This document shows positions 18,882-27,795 of a DNA stretch of 64,000 bases, piece after piece. Made by a program: the position numbers and the translations under genes. The stretch lies in contig JACKNF010000013.1 of assembly GCA_024234995.1 (NCBI GenBank), positions 21,594 through 85,593 on the forward strand, given 5' to 3'. The notes below the pieces were generated by a model that was not told the DNA's origin, made no database searches, and saw nothing but the letters and a program-made list of their open reading frames with translations. The DNA comes from Gammaproteobacteria bacterium (GTDB taxonomy: Bacteria > Pseudomonadota > Gammaproteobacteria > Competibacterales > Competibacteraceae). The first letter of the stretch is position 1. Each line of letters begins with the position of its first letter.

Positions 18882-21419
18882 TCATGGCTGCGTCTCCTCA
18901 CGAAACAGTTCGGACAGGACCGGAAGGCCGGGAATCACCCGGTATAGGCTCAGATAACCGCTACCCCGCTCCAATTGCAGGCGGATCCGGTACAGGCCAG
19001 GGGCAAGATCGTCACCCAGCGGCAAGAAAAACCGCTGACCGCCGCCCACCTGTTCATTCGGGGTATCCAGCACGGGAATCACTTGGCTCTGATCAGGCAG
19101 CAGGTCATAACGCCATTCGCGGGCCGTCAGCCGGCTGGCAGGACCCAACAGAGCGGTATGGGCGATCTCGACCGTGACACGCACCCGGCTGCGCTCAGCC
19201 GCGCCCAGAGGCATGTGCAAAACACCCGTCAGGATTTCCTCGCCAGCGGTGGTTTTCGGATAGATAAATTCGAGCGGCTGCCTGTCTAGAATAGAGGCCA
19301 GCCGGCGGATAACGCTGTCTCCATTCGCACCGGTATTGCTAATCAGCCAGCGGCTTGGCCGTGAGGCCGTCACAGTCAGGGTATGGGTCCCTGCAGGCAC
19401 GGGCGGCAGCCGGATAGAGGCACGGCGCACCGCTAGAACACCGGAGTAGACGGTGATGCCATCCACCGCGACCTGGAACGCACAGGGCGCCGCGGATTCC
19501 CGCAGAGCCAGCAGCGCCGGCTGCACGGTTGAACGCCCTAGCTGATCCTGGAAATGCAGCACGGCGGGAACGCCGGCGGATACCGGCCGGAACACATTAT
19601 CCAGCGCCTGAACACGCAGCGGCGTTGCCGGATCGCGAGGACTCAGCAGATAGCGGGCGCGCCAAGCCCCTTCTGGCAGGTAGTCCTGCCAATCATAATG
19701 GCCCGCCAGAATGTCCAGGTCCGTTTCGGGTGGCCGTGACTGCACCACCATCAGCATGCTCCGCCCATTCTGGAGCAGCGCCGGCGCACCGGCCGGCAAC
19801 ACCGGGAACCAGAACGGCTGGCCGCGGGCTCCGGGCAAAGCAGGCTGGTAGTCTTCCGGCACCTGAACGAAACGCGGCAAATCCGGCGGCCGGGTATAGG
19901 CAGCCGCCAGTAGTGGCGTTTCAGCCTGTAACCGCACCTTGGCTACATGAGCCGGCAGGACAAAAGCGTAACTGGCAGGTTCGGAGATCCGGTCAAAAAA
20001 GGCGTCCGGACTGACCAGCCAATCATAATGAGAGGGCAGCGCGGAAACCGGCAGCGTACCTTGACGCAGCACGGTGCCGTGTTTATCCAGCAGTGCATAG
20101 CGGGCAGACGCTGTAGCCTCAGCGTCAGGTCGCGCCCGGCGCAAATCGACCCGCCAAAATGCCGGTTGTGACCCAACATGCGCGATGTTGAAATCCAGGG
20201 CTTGCTCTAAGCTCATGCGGTACAAGCGTAGATAAACCGGTTCATGAATCAACTCAAAAGGCTGCCCGGATGCCTGGCGCAGGACCGCCCGGACGACTAC
20301 CGGTTGCGATGCAATGATTTCCACCAGGCCGGGTTCAAAAGCACCCGGCCAGCGCATCGCCGGCCCGGTCAACGCAACTGAATATTCAGCGCGCTGCGAG
20401 GGCTGCCGCCCGTACCAGCGCAGGCGGATGGCGGTTGACCGGGACATCTCTTTGGTTCCGCCATCTTCCTTTGAAAGAGAGGAGCCAGGAGAAATCTCCG
20501 CCTGCGCCAGCAGGGGCGCGACATCCAGAAATTCCAGGTCAACCATCCCGCCCGGCTCGGGAATTGCGATCATTCCATGCAAATCCGGGCCGGCGTATAA
20601 ACCGGCGGGCAATACCGGCAACCGGTGCGGTTCCGCTTCGGCCTCAAACACCACATACATTTTCCGGCTGTGGTAGGCATCGCCTTCAACGCCCAGCGGC
20701 GCAACAGGGTTCCAGATTTGCCGCAGCAACTGCGTCTGCTCGGTCAGACTCAGCAGCTCCGGACCGTACACGCTGGCGCGCGCCAGCCGGTCCCGCAAAC
20801 GGCGGCTGACACGCTGCCAGCGGTAATCTTGAGCCGTATCAAACAAATGCCCCTGGGCATAGACACGCGCCACCACTTCATCAATCGCAGCGGCGCGGCT
20901 CGCCAAGCGCAAGCGCAGGCGCACGGCCCCCGGCGTCTCACGCACATTAATGGCGATCACCCGGCCATTCGCCGGCAAGCTGCGCTGGTTCAAATAAAAC
21001 GCCGGGGTTAACGGTTGTTGCGCGCCTTCCGGTTTATACCAGCTCATCAGCGTGCGCTGATGGTAAGTCTCCGCTTTTAGCACGTGTCCTGCCCTGTCCA
21101 GCACCTGATAGTCCAAGGCGTAATCCCAAAAAGTCTCAGGCGGGCGAGACCGGGCCAGCGCGGGCGGCAGGCTGGCGTTCGTGACGACCTTGATATAATC
21201 CCCTTGCGCAGCCAACGGAAACTCCAGCCAACGTGATTCTTCCAGCACATACACCGCCTCCGCCACTGCTTCAGCCAACCGGGGGTCGGCGTCCTGCCGC
21301 CCGTGTGGATCGAATAGCCGCCAGGCTGTCTGTGCCAATGGCCATAACCACCAGACCAGCGCAGTGAGTATTGCCAGCGCCACCAACCCGCGTAATGTTT
21401 GGCCAAGCAGGCGAATCAT
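18882..21419 (-). CDS. Inner-membrane-anchored periplasmic protein of the polymer cluster
   Basis: 845 residues with one N-terminal membrane helix (about 10-28, LVALAILTALVWWLWPL) and a large, mainly beta-rich periplasmic part. Near residue 640-700 a module containing PAGTHTLTVTASRPS resembles the P-x-G-x-H-x-L strands in the giant barrel protein of the same cluster, suggesting related beta-sandwich modules that could contact it or the polymer. I recognise no catalytic motif or named family. Its ATG overlaps the stop of the PgsC-like gene (ATGA). By position it could bridge the inner-membrane synthase and the outer-membrane protein; this is inference. Confidence 0.8.
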   Translation of the reverse strand: MIRLLGQTLRGLVALAILTALVWWLWPLAQTAWRLFDPHGRQDADPRLAEAVAEAVYVLEESRWLEFPLAAQGDYIKVVTNASLPPALARSRPPETFWDYALDYQVLDRAGHVLKAETYHQRTLMSWYKPEGAQQPLTPAFYLNQRSLPANGRVIAINVRETPGAVRLRLRLASRAAAIDEVVARVYAQGHLFDTAQDYRWQRVSRRLRDRLARASVYGPELLSLTEQTQLLRQIWNPVAPLGVEGDAYHSRKMYVVFEAEAEPHRLPVLPAGLYAGPDLHGMIAIPEPGGMVDLEFLDVAPLLAQAEISPGSSLSKEDGGTKEMSRSTAIRLRWYGRQPSQRAEYSVALTGPAMRWPGAFEPGLVEIIASQPVVVRAVLRQASGQPFELIHEPVYLRLYRMSLEQALDFNIAHVGSQPAFWRVDLRRARPDAEATASARYALLDKHGTVLRQGTLPVSALPSHYDWLVSPDAFFDRISEPASYAFVLPAHVAKVRLQAETPLLAAAYTRPPDLPRFVQVPEDYQPALPGARGQPFWFPVLPAGAPALLQNGRSMLMVVQSRPPETDLDILAGHYDWQDYLPEGAWRARYLLSPRDPATPLRVQALDNVFRPVSAGVPAVLHFQDQLGRSTVQPALLALRESAAPCAFQVAVDGITVYSGVLAVRRASIRLPPVPAGTHTLTVTASRPSRWLISNTGANGDSVIRRLASILDRQPLEFIYPKTTAGEEILTGVLHMPLGAAERSRVRVTVEIAHTALLGPASRLTAREWRYDLLPDQSQVIPVLDTPNEQVGGGQRFFLPLGDDLAPGLYRIRLQLERGSGYLSLYRVIPGLPVLSELFREETQP

Positions 21420-24400
21420 GGCGGCGCAAACCGCAGCCAGCCCGCCTGGCGGCTCTTGAAGCGCATTATTTGTTCAGCCGCCGGCGGCTGGTCCGCAACC
21501 ACCCATTCTTCCGGCTGGCGCGGCGCCAGATTGGTCACGACCGCCAAACGTCCATAAACATCCAGCGTCAACAGGAAAGCCATTTGCGTATCCTGATCGA
21601 TCAACCGCAGATAGCGATACGCCGGCCAGCTTTGCAATTGACGCAGCGCCACGATATCGCGCTGTTCCACATAGGCTTGCAACGCCTCCCGCCACGCCTG
21701 CGGCGGAAGTTCGGCCGTCAGCGTAAGTCCGGCAATTTGCCGATCGAGATTGGCATGCCGGGTTGGAATACTCAACGCTTCGAACTGGGTTTGTTGAAGC
21801 AGATTCTCGCCCTGCTGACGGTAGCTGGCCCGGACCAGCGGCGATAGCCACAGCAGGCAAAACGCCTTGTGAGCGGCTGCGTTCAGATAGCGCGCCTGGA
21901 GAACGCTGCTGGCCTGGAAGCCAACGGCATAAGGCGCTCCGCTCAGGAATTCGAAGGTCAGACCATCGGCTTCCAAGGCGGCGACCAGCCGCTGCCCAAG
22001 CGCATCGAGCGTTTCACGGCGCGAAGCGCCATCATGCCAACTCAATAGCACATCTTTGGAAGGCGATGGCTCGCCTGGCCGGATCCCGTAGGCACGAACG
22101 CCGGCCGCTAGCATTGGCCGGGAACCCGCTTCACGCATCACGACCTGGTTAACCAGCGAAAACAGGCTCAGCGGGTAGCCGGGATTGAGGACATCGGCAC
22201 TGCCATCTGGGTTGGTCTCCGGATGGGCGCCAGCCAGCAGAAGAACATCGGCTTGCAGTTGTTCAAACAGCCACAAGCCATACTCCAAGGTATTGATTTC
22301 AAAAAGCGGATGGGGAATCTGCACCAGATAGCCCGGCCCCTCGCCCAGCCGGAACACATAGGCGCCCCAGTAGCGGCGCGGACGGCGGGTCTCTTCCTCA
22401 GCAAGCAGCAGATATTCCTGGCCGCTCAGCCGGTGCTGATAGCGCGACAGGCGGTAGCCAACCGCGCTGGCGGCACTGGCCAACGCCCGCAGGGTCAGCA
22501 ATCCCTCTTCTGTCCAGACACCGCCCCGGTACCCGGTGCGAATCAATCCCAGGAGCGGCGTCAGAATTTCTTCATCGATATACAACAGCTCTTCCAGCAA
22601 GGGAGGGCGATACAGGCTGGTCCCGCGTTCAGCAATACGCGCTTTGCCGGTCAGCAGCCATTCCTGGAGATAACCGTCGATCCGCAGTTCCCCAACGTGC
22701 AATGGCGTCTCGGTTGCGCCCACTGTAGCTCGCGCCATCAATCGCCGCAGGTCGCTGCGGTCAAGGACCAGTTCAGCAAAACCGCTGCGTGTGGCGTCCC
22801 GTTGCAGATTGGGCAGCGGCGTAGTTTCCCAGCGCACCGCCAGCTCACCCACCAGCGATTTCAACCGGGCCAGATCGAGTCCAGGCGGCAAGCTAGCGCG
22901 CACCCACAAAGTGGTGGGCGGTTGTGTGCCGCCGGCTGCGTAGCGGCTAGCGGATAATCCAGCCATCGCTGCGGTATTGCGCGAATCATAGCCGCGGACC
23001 TGCAACACATTCCAGCGGGCCATCACGTCATGAAATGCCTGAAAAAGCGTCTGACGGCTGGTCAGCACATCCAGCGAGCGATCGAGGTTGACCATTCGCT
23101 TAGCACCGGCAATGGCCAGAGCACGGCCTTGCAGCGCACTGAACAGCCCGCCGCCCGCCGTCAGCGCTCCGCGTTCTTCCAAGGGCGCTGGGACTTCTAC
23201 CAGCAGATCCCCTGACGCTTGCAGGTCCACCACATAGATGCCCCAACCGTAGGCTGGCGTCCGTTCACGTAGATAGAGATAGCGTTGTTCGATCCGGTAG
23301 ATCTGGTAATGAGCGGCGTCTAGCTGCCGGGCAGCATCCTTGAGCCGAGCGGCATCCCCGGTATCCAAATAGATCCGCAATTGCTCGATACCGCTGCGAA
23401 AGGCGTTCACTTCGCCTGGAAGCGGCACAGGCGCGGTTCCCTCACGGCGCGGCCGGTTCAGCTCCACATGGTCGTCGCTGAGCATCGCCGTCAGTGTCTG
23501 GTCAGCGGCGATTATTGAAACATTGGCCGAGGGCGGCTCCCGGACGCCCATCGGCACTCCGGGCAGCAGGGTCAGCGCAAAACCGGCGAGACTAGCGATA
23601 CCGGCGGCTACCAGCGAAGTCTGAAGCGTAGCGCGGGTCAGGCGGGCGATAATGTCCTTGTCATGCATCCGCAAGGCAATCAACGTAGTCAGCAGATAAC
23701 CGAATCCGTAAGCATCGGCGGCCGGTACAGTAGGCCAAATCAGCGGCAGCAACCAACCAAGCGCCATTTTATAGACGAAGGCGATGTTGAAAAAAAACAA
23801 CAACTCGCGCGGACCTTCCAGATGCAGGCGGGCGATCATAGGAATCGCTAGCAATCCTCGGGCCAGCCCCAGAATGATGAACGCCTCCGTAAACGAGGTC
23901 AGAATCTTGATGGGATCGTACCACTGCAAAGCCAGCAGTGACGGGATTAGAATGCCGTTAAACTCCCATCCGTAGTGCAGATTCATCCGCGAGGCGATCC
24001 AGGCGGTGGTCAATAGGATGATATAGGCTTTGGGCGTAGCCAGCAGCGAAGCCGCTAAATCATTGTAACTGTAGCTCAGACTACCGATGCTAAAATTGGT
24101 GAATTCCAGCAGGCCGTAGCGAACGATCAGGTAGGTGAGACCCACGCTGACGATGACCGGCAGCAACCCGGCACGCACACCGGTTTTCCAAAACTGGTTG
24201 GCAATGAGTGAAACAACGATCAAACCAAAGCTGTGCAGGTCGCTGCGGTAATCGAAATCCTGCTGAAAGTACTGATTCCACCACTGACCAGCCCAGGGCA
24301 GCAACCAGCCGTCCCCAAGCAATCGCACCGCCACGCTGACCAAAATCAGCGCAAAGAAGCGGTCACGCCCGAATAGGCTGCTCCATCCACCGAACCGCGA

Positions 24401-24628
24401 AAGGCGTTCCGACAGCCAATGGACCAGCAGGTAAGTCACCAGACCCTCGGTGAATACCACTGCCGCTGATAACGGTTTAATCAGTAGCAGAGGGGTCAGG
24501 TAGCCGGGCACAACCAGCCCCGACAGATTCCAGCCGAAGCGCAGGGTGAAAAACACCGAAAGCATGACGCCCACCCAGACCGTGGTGATCACGGAACTGG
24601 CGAGGGCATCGGGAAACAATGGGATCAC
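21416..24628 (-). CDS. Tandem PgsC(CapC)-like membrane protein with large duplicated soluble domain
   Basis: 1070 residues. The N-terminus matches PgsC/CapC, the roughly 150-residue membrane subunit of poly-gamma-glutamate synthase: SVFFTLRFGWNLSGLVVPGY (about 24-43) parallels SLIFTERTGILPAGLVVPGY, and SFGLIVVSLIANQF (about 133-146) parallels GIGVIVPGLIANTI of PgsC. A second copy follows (about 202-356, HYGWEFNGILIPSLL then FTEAFIILGL), so the PgsC fold is duplicated. Residues about 370-1070 form a soluble, probably periplasmic region with an internal repeat: YGWGIYVVDL (460) resembles YWGAYVFRL (753), LLVEVPAPLEE resembles YLVQIPHPLFE, and both continue to A-x-A-G-A-(K/H) and a DVL...LFQ/LFS segment. 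It follows a receiver gene by 42 bases and overlaps the 845-residue protein gene. Partner of the PgsB-like ligase by family knowledge. Confidence 0.9.
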   Translation of the reverse strand: MIPLFPDALASSVITTVWVGVMLSVFFTLRFGWNLSGLVVPGYLTPLLLIKPLSAAVVFTEGLVTYLLVHWLSERLSRFGGWSSLFGRDRFFALILVSVAVRLLGDGWLLPWAGQWWNQYFQQDFDYRSDLHSFGLIVVSLIANQFWKTGVRAGLLPVIVSVGLTYLIVRYGLLEFTNFSIGSLSYSYNDLAASLLATPKAYIILLTTAWIASRMNLHYGWEFNGILIPSLLALQWYDPIKILTSFTEAFIILGLARGLLAIPMIARLHLEGPRELLFFFNIAFVYKMALGWLLPLIWPTVPAADAYGFGYLLTTLIALRMHDKDIIARLTRATLQTSLVAAGIASLAGFALTLLPGVPMGVREPPSANVSIIAADQTLTAMLSDDHVELNRPRREGTAPVPLPGEVNAFRSGIEQLRIYLDTGDAARLKDAARQLDAAHYQIYRIEQRYLYLRERTPAYGWGIYVVDLQASGDLLVEVPAPLEERGALTAGGGLFSALQGRALAIAGAKRMVNLDRSLDVLTSRQTLFQAFHDVMARWNVLQVRGYDSRNTAAMAGLSASRYAAGGTQPPTTLWVRASLPPGLDLARLKSLVGELAVRWETTPLPNLQRDATRSGFAELVLDRSDLRRLMARATVGATETPLHVGELRIDGYLQEWLLTGKARIAERGTSLYRPPLLEELLYIDEEILTPLLGLIRTGYRGGVWTEEGLLTLRALASAASAVGYRLSRYQHRLSGQEYLLLAEEETRRPRRYWGAYVFRLGEGPGYLVQIPHPLFEINTLEYGLWLFEQLQADVLLLAGAHPETNPDGSADVLNPGYPLSLFSLVNQVVMREAGSRPMLAAGVRAYGIRPGEPSPSKDVLLSWHDGASRRETLDALGQRLVAALEADGLTFEFLSGAPYAVGFQASSVLQARYLNAAAHKAFCLLWLSPLVRASYRQQGENLLQQTQFEALSIPTRHANLDRQIAGLTLTAELPPQAWREALQAYVEQRDIVALRQLQSWPAYRYLRLIDQDTQMAFLLTLDVYGRLAVVTNLAPRQPEEWVVADQPPAAEQIMRFKSRQAGWLRFAPP

Positions 24629-24670
24629 GGACTATTCCCCTGGGCCATCGAATGACGTATCCAGGGCCGG

Positions 24671-25039
24671 TCAGCCGGGCAGCAGTTTGACAACCTGTTC
24701 GAGCAGTTCAGGCAAGGATATGGGTTTGAATAGAACCGCGCTAGCGCCCGCACTCAGAATCCGTCCCTGGCGATTGGGTTGCTTGATACTGGTCAGTGCC
24801 AGCACAGGCATATCCGGGTGGTGCTGGTTACGCCAGCTCAAGAACTGTAAGCCATCCATCACCGGCATCATGATGTCCAAAATCACCAGATGAGGCCGCC
24901 AAGATCCGAGCAGTTCCAAACCTTTTTGACCGTTCTCTGCCTCGCGCAACACATACTTCTCTTCTAAACTCAAGCTAATCAGGCGTCGAATCAAGGCTTC
25001 ATCCTCAATGATCAGGATGCGTTTTCCACTGCCGCTCAT
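24671..25039 (-). CDS. Single-domain response regulator (REC)
   Basis: 122 residues, receiver domain only: acidic pair in IIEDEALIRR, phospho-Asp in LVILDIMMPVMDG, Thr in LALTSIK and Lys in LFKPISL. It sits 30 bases downstream of the CHASE2 pseudo-kinase gene and 42 bases upstream of the PgsC-like gene, so it likely regulates polymer production by protein contact. Since the neighbouring kinase lacks the phospho-His, its phosphate probably comes from another kinase, for example the hybrid kinase at the other end of the cluster. Confidence 0.92.
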   Translation of the reverse strand: MSGSGKRILIIEDEALIRRLISLSLEEKYVLREAENGQKGLELLGSWRPHLVILDIMMPVMDGLQFLSWRNQHHPDMPVLALTSIKQPNRQGRILSAGASAVLFKPISLPELLEQVVKLLPG

Positions 25040-25069
25040 TGATCATTTATCCTTTGATGATGGGTAATG

Positions 25070-27766
25070 CTAGATAAAACACCGCAATTTCAACTCGAAA
25101 CAGATGCCTTCACCCAGCGTGCTTGCCCCCGTCAGTTCACCGGACCATTGAGTCATCTGGCGAATCCCAGTCCGTAATTTTTTAAATGCCGGTGTGAGAT
25201 CATCAACGCTACCTGTCAGGTAGTCCTGAAAACGCGAATTGGGCATACCAAAGCCTTGATTGCTGAGTGTGCATGTAATGGTTTGTTCTTGTTCAATCAT
25301 GGTGATTGACAGGGTGCTACCGGTGATCGCGTCATCAATCAGGATCGTCAGCAGCATCTTCAATAGTTCCCGCAGTAAATTCGGCTCTGCCAGTACCAGA
25401 CTCACTAATTCCGGTAATCGGGCCTCGATTTTTAATTGACGTTCTTTAATCTGGTCAGAGGCCGCATCCAGAGTCGCATGGATGGCTTCCAGCAACTCCA
25501 CCGGATAAGAGTCTTCAATCTGCTGAAGCTCTATCAAGTCTTTGAAAAGATAGTCTTGCGCTTGATCAACAAGACGGATAGCATCATCCACTTGCTGCTT
25601 CAGCATATCCAATACATCATTGGAGGCCGGCTGATCTCCGGAATTCAGTAAATCTGCCGCTAGCAAAATAGTCTGTAAATCATTGCGTAACTGAAAATAG
25701 ATGTGCTCCATAAAACCGCTTTTCATGACACTTAAATCATGCAAACTGGTCACATCAACCAGCTCAATCAGAATGCCGCGTAACTGAAAAGGGGCCACTT
25801 CTCCCGCTTCAAGCTGCTGGGGATTAATCACCACGGGCCTGACATGCAGCAGATAGTGATAACGCGGATTATCGGGAAGGTGGGCAGGAAGTGTCGTGGC
25901 TTTATGGTCGGTGAAGACCTGGCGGAGAATACGTTGACTATCAGCCATCGGTAATTGGCAAAGCAGGCACAGTAAATCCAGGGCGGTGATTTGATAAATC
26001 AGGATGTGCTCCTTTTTCATCAATTCTTCCATAGTGTGATTAACCTGGATCACGCTCCCAAATGGATTGTAAAAAACGGCTGCAATCCCGATGCTATCGA
26101 ATATTTGCTCTAATCCCAGCAATCGCCGTTGATAAACAGCAATATTCTGTTTCAGCGTGCCATGAAAATTTTCACCGCCTTTCAGTCTCAAATAAAGAAA
26201 TACATCATGAATTTTATCGATTTTCTGTTGTTGGAGCCATTGCTGGCGGTGATAGATCATCTCGGCGATTTGTACGCTGAATTCGTTTACGATGCTAAAA
26301 AATTCGGGAACATGCGTATTCTTGCCGGCCGGCAGTCCCATCACCCAAAAACCCAGTACCTCACCGCCAAATACCAATGGCGTTAGATATTGTTCATAAT
26401 CAACATTCAGGCGCAAGAAGAGCCGTTTTTGCAGCCGCACCAGCCGATTTTCAGCCATCGCCTCGCTATAGGGAAGCCGGCGATAATCACGGCGGCGCTC
26501 GTCGATATCGGCCAGGCTGCAATTCAGCGCGATGATCTCCTTGACGTAATACTGGCCCGGAAGGCGCTCCAGAAAAATCAGCCAGCTCAGATCCAGAGTC
26601 TGCTTGACGAAATTGACGACTTGCGCCCAAGGCTCGGCATCGGTGTAAAAGCCGGGAATTTGGCGTTTTTCATGCGACTGACCCGATAACTCCATAATCA
26701 ACCGGCGCGTCGTCGCTTCCTCGACGCGAAACTTATAATGTGATACGAGAATAAAAGTTGCGATCTGAACGACCACCAGGGCTGTCACCGGAGGCCAGAG
26801 CAAAAACCAGGCCGGCAACAACCAGCCACTCACTGCATAAACGCCCGCAGCAGCCCCCGTCAGCAAAATTCCGAACTGGTAGCGGCCCAGTTGATACAGC
26901 ACCACATTGACGGTGCTAACCAGTAACAGAATGACCAGCTGCCATCCCTCCGGCATGGGATGAACCGTCTGTTGCCCCAGCAAGGTCTGCAAAGCAAATC
27001 CTTGAAAAACCAGCGGGGAGATTCCAGGGTTTCCGCCACGGTCAATAGGCGTATGCAAACCGGGGTTATGGGCGGCTAATGCCGGTCCGATCAGCACACT
27101 CTTTCCCCGGACTAGCTCGGGGATCAATTCGCCGGCCAGCAGGCGAGGCAAGGCAACAACTGGCAGATAATCCAGCCCGCCGCTGAAATCCACCCAGTAG
27201 TCTGATTCCGGAAATGGCTGATCCTGCCCCATCATTTGTTTTGCTGCCTGGGTCTCTAAAATTGGATAGTTCTGACTCCCAAGCTGATAATAGGCATGAT
27301 TGCGCCGATAAACGCCGCTATCCGCGGGTGGAATGACGACGGCGCCAAAGATCAGCCGGTGTTCGGCTCCTTGGGCAGCCGGTGGCCAAGGCGCCATATC
27401 TATTGCATCGGATTGAACGGAAAATTGCGGAAACCGGCCAAATACGAGATTGCCCAACTGGACCGCCCGTTCGTAGAAGCGGCTCGAAACATGCTGGGGG
27501 GTAAAAGTAAAGACAATCTGACGGGCGCCGAGTGCCTCCAGCGTTTCGATCGCATCCAGCCATGTGGAATCGCCCGCTGCAAGCTCGTCTTCATTGGCTG
27601 TGATCAGCAGAACAGACGGTGTATCGGGTGGGCGTGAGCCATAGCGAACCGCCATATCGTAGACTTGGGCGTCATAAAGATCGAACAGGCCAAGCACGTT
27701 AAGGCTCCAGGCGCCGATGGCCGACACCAAGGTAATGAGGATGGCCGGATAAGGAAAATTACGCAT
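25070..27766 (-). CDS. CHASE2 membrane sensor with degenerate histidine kinase domain
   Basis: 898 residues. Order: N-terminal membrane helix, CHASE2 extracytoplasmic sensor (about 25-270, with a typical LPVVALPRLLAGE...GKSVLIGPALAAHNPGL region), three membrane helices (about 275-350), a GAF-like domain (about 370-510), a PAS-like domain (about 560-670) and a C-terminal DHp/HATPase-like region. The H-box His is absent: the segment FMEHIYFQLRNDL aligns with the usual SHELRTPL and has Phe (about residue 691) in its place. The N-box and the G1 box (SNQGFGMP instead of DNGxGIP) are also altered. It is therefore probably a signalling scaffold and not an active kinase. AAGGGTGG precedes the ATG. 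It lies upstream of a receiver and the PgsC-like gene, and downstream of a PEP-CTERM gene, all on one strand. Confidence 0.88.
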   Translation of the reverse strand: MRNFPYPAILITLVSAIGAWSLNVLGLFDLYDAQVYDMAVRYGSRPPDTPSVLLITANEDELAAGDSTWLDAIETLEALGARQIVFTFTPQHVSSRFYERAVQLGNLVFGRFPQFSVQSDAIDMAPWPPAAQGAEHRLIFGAVVIPPADSGVYRRNHAYYQLGSQNYPILETQAAKQMMGQDQPFPESDYWVDFSGGLDYLPVVALPRLLAGELIPELVRGKSVLIGPALAAHNPGLHTPIDRGGNPGISPLVFQGFALQTLLGQQTVHPMPEGWQLVILLLVSTVNVVLYQLGRYQFGILLTGAAAGVYAVSGWLLPAWFLLWPPVTALVVVQIATFILVSHYKFRVEEATTRRLIMELSGQSHEKRQIPGFYTDAEPWAQVVNFVKQTLDLSWLIFLERLPGQYYVKEIIALNCSLADIDERRRDYRRLPYSEAMAENRLVRLQKRLFLRLNVDYEQYLTPLVFGGEVLGFWVMGLPAGKNTHVPEFFSIVNEFSVQIAEMIYHRQQWLQQQKIDKIHDVFLYLRLKGGENFHGTLKQNIAVYQRRLLGLEQIFDSIGIAAVFYNPFGSVIQVNHTMEELMKKEHILIYQITALDLLCLLCQLPMADSQRILRQVFTDHKATTLPAHLPDNPRYHYLLHVRPVVINPQQLEAGEVAPFQLRGILIELVDVTSLHDLSVMKSGFMEHIYFQLRNDLQTILLAADLLNSGDQPASNDVLDMLKQQVDDAIRLVDQAQDYLFKDLIELQQIEDSYPVELLEAIHATLDAASDQIKERQLKIEARLPELVSLVLAEPNLLRELLKMLLTILIDDAITGSTLSITMIEQEQTITCTLSNQGFGMPNSRFQDYLTGSVDDLTPAFKKLRTGIRQMTQWSGELTGASTLGEGICFELKLRCFI

Positions 27767-27795
27767 CCAGCCACCCTTTTATGGAATTTTTTCTT

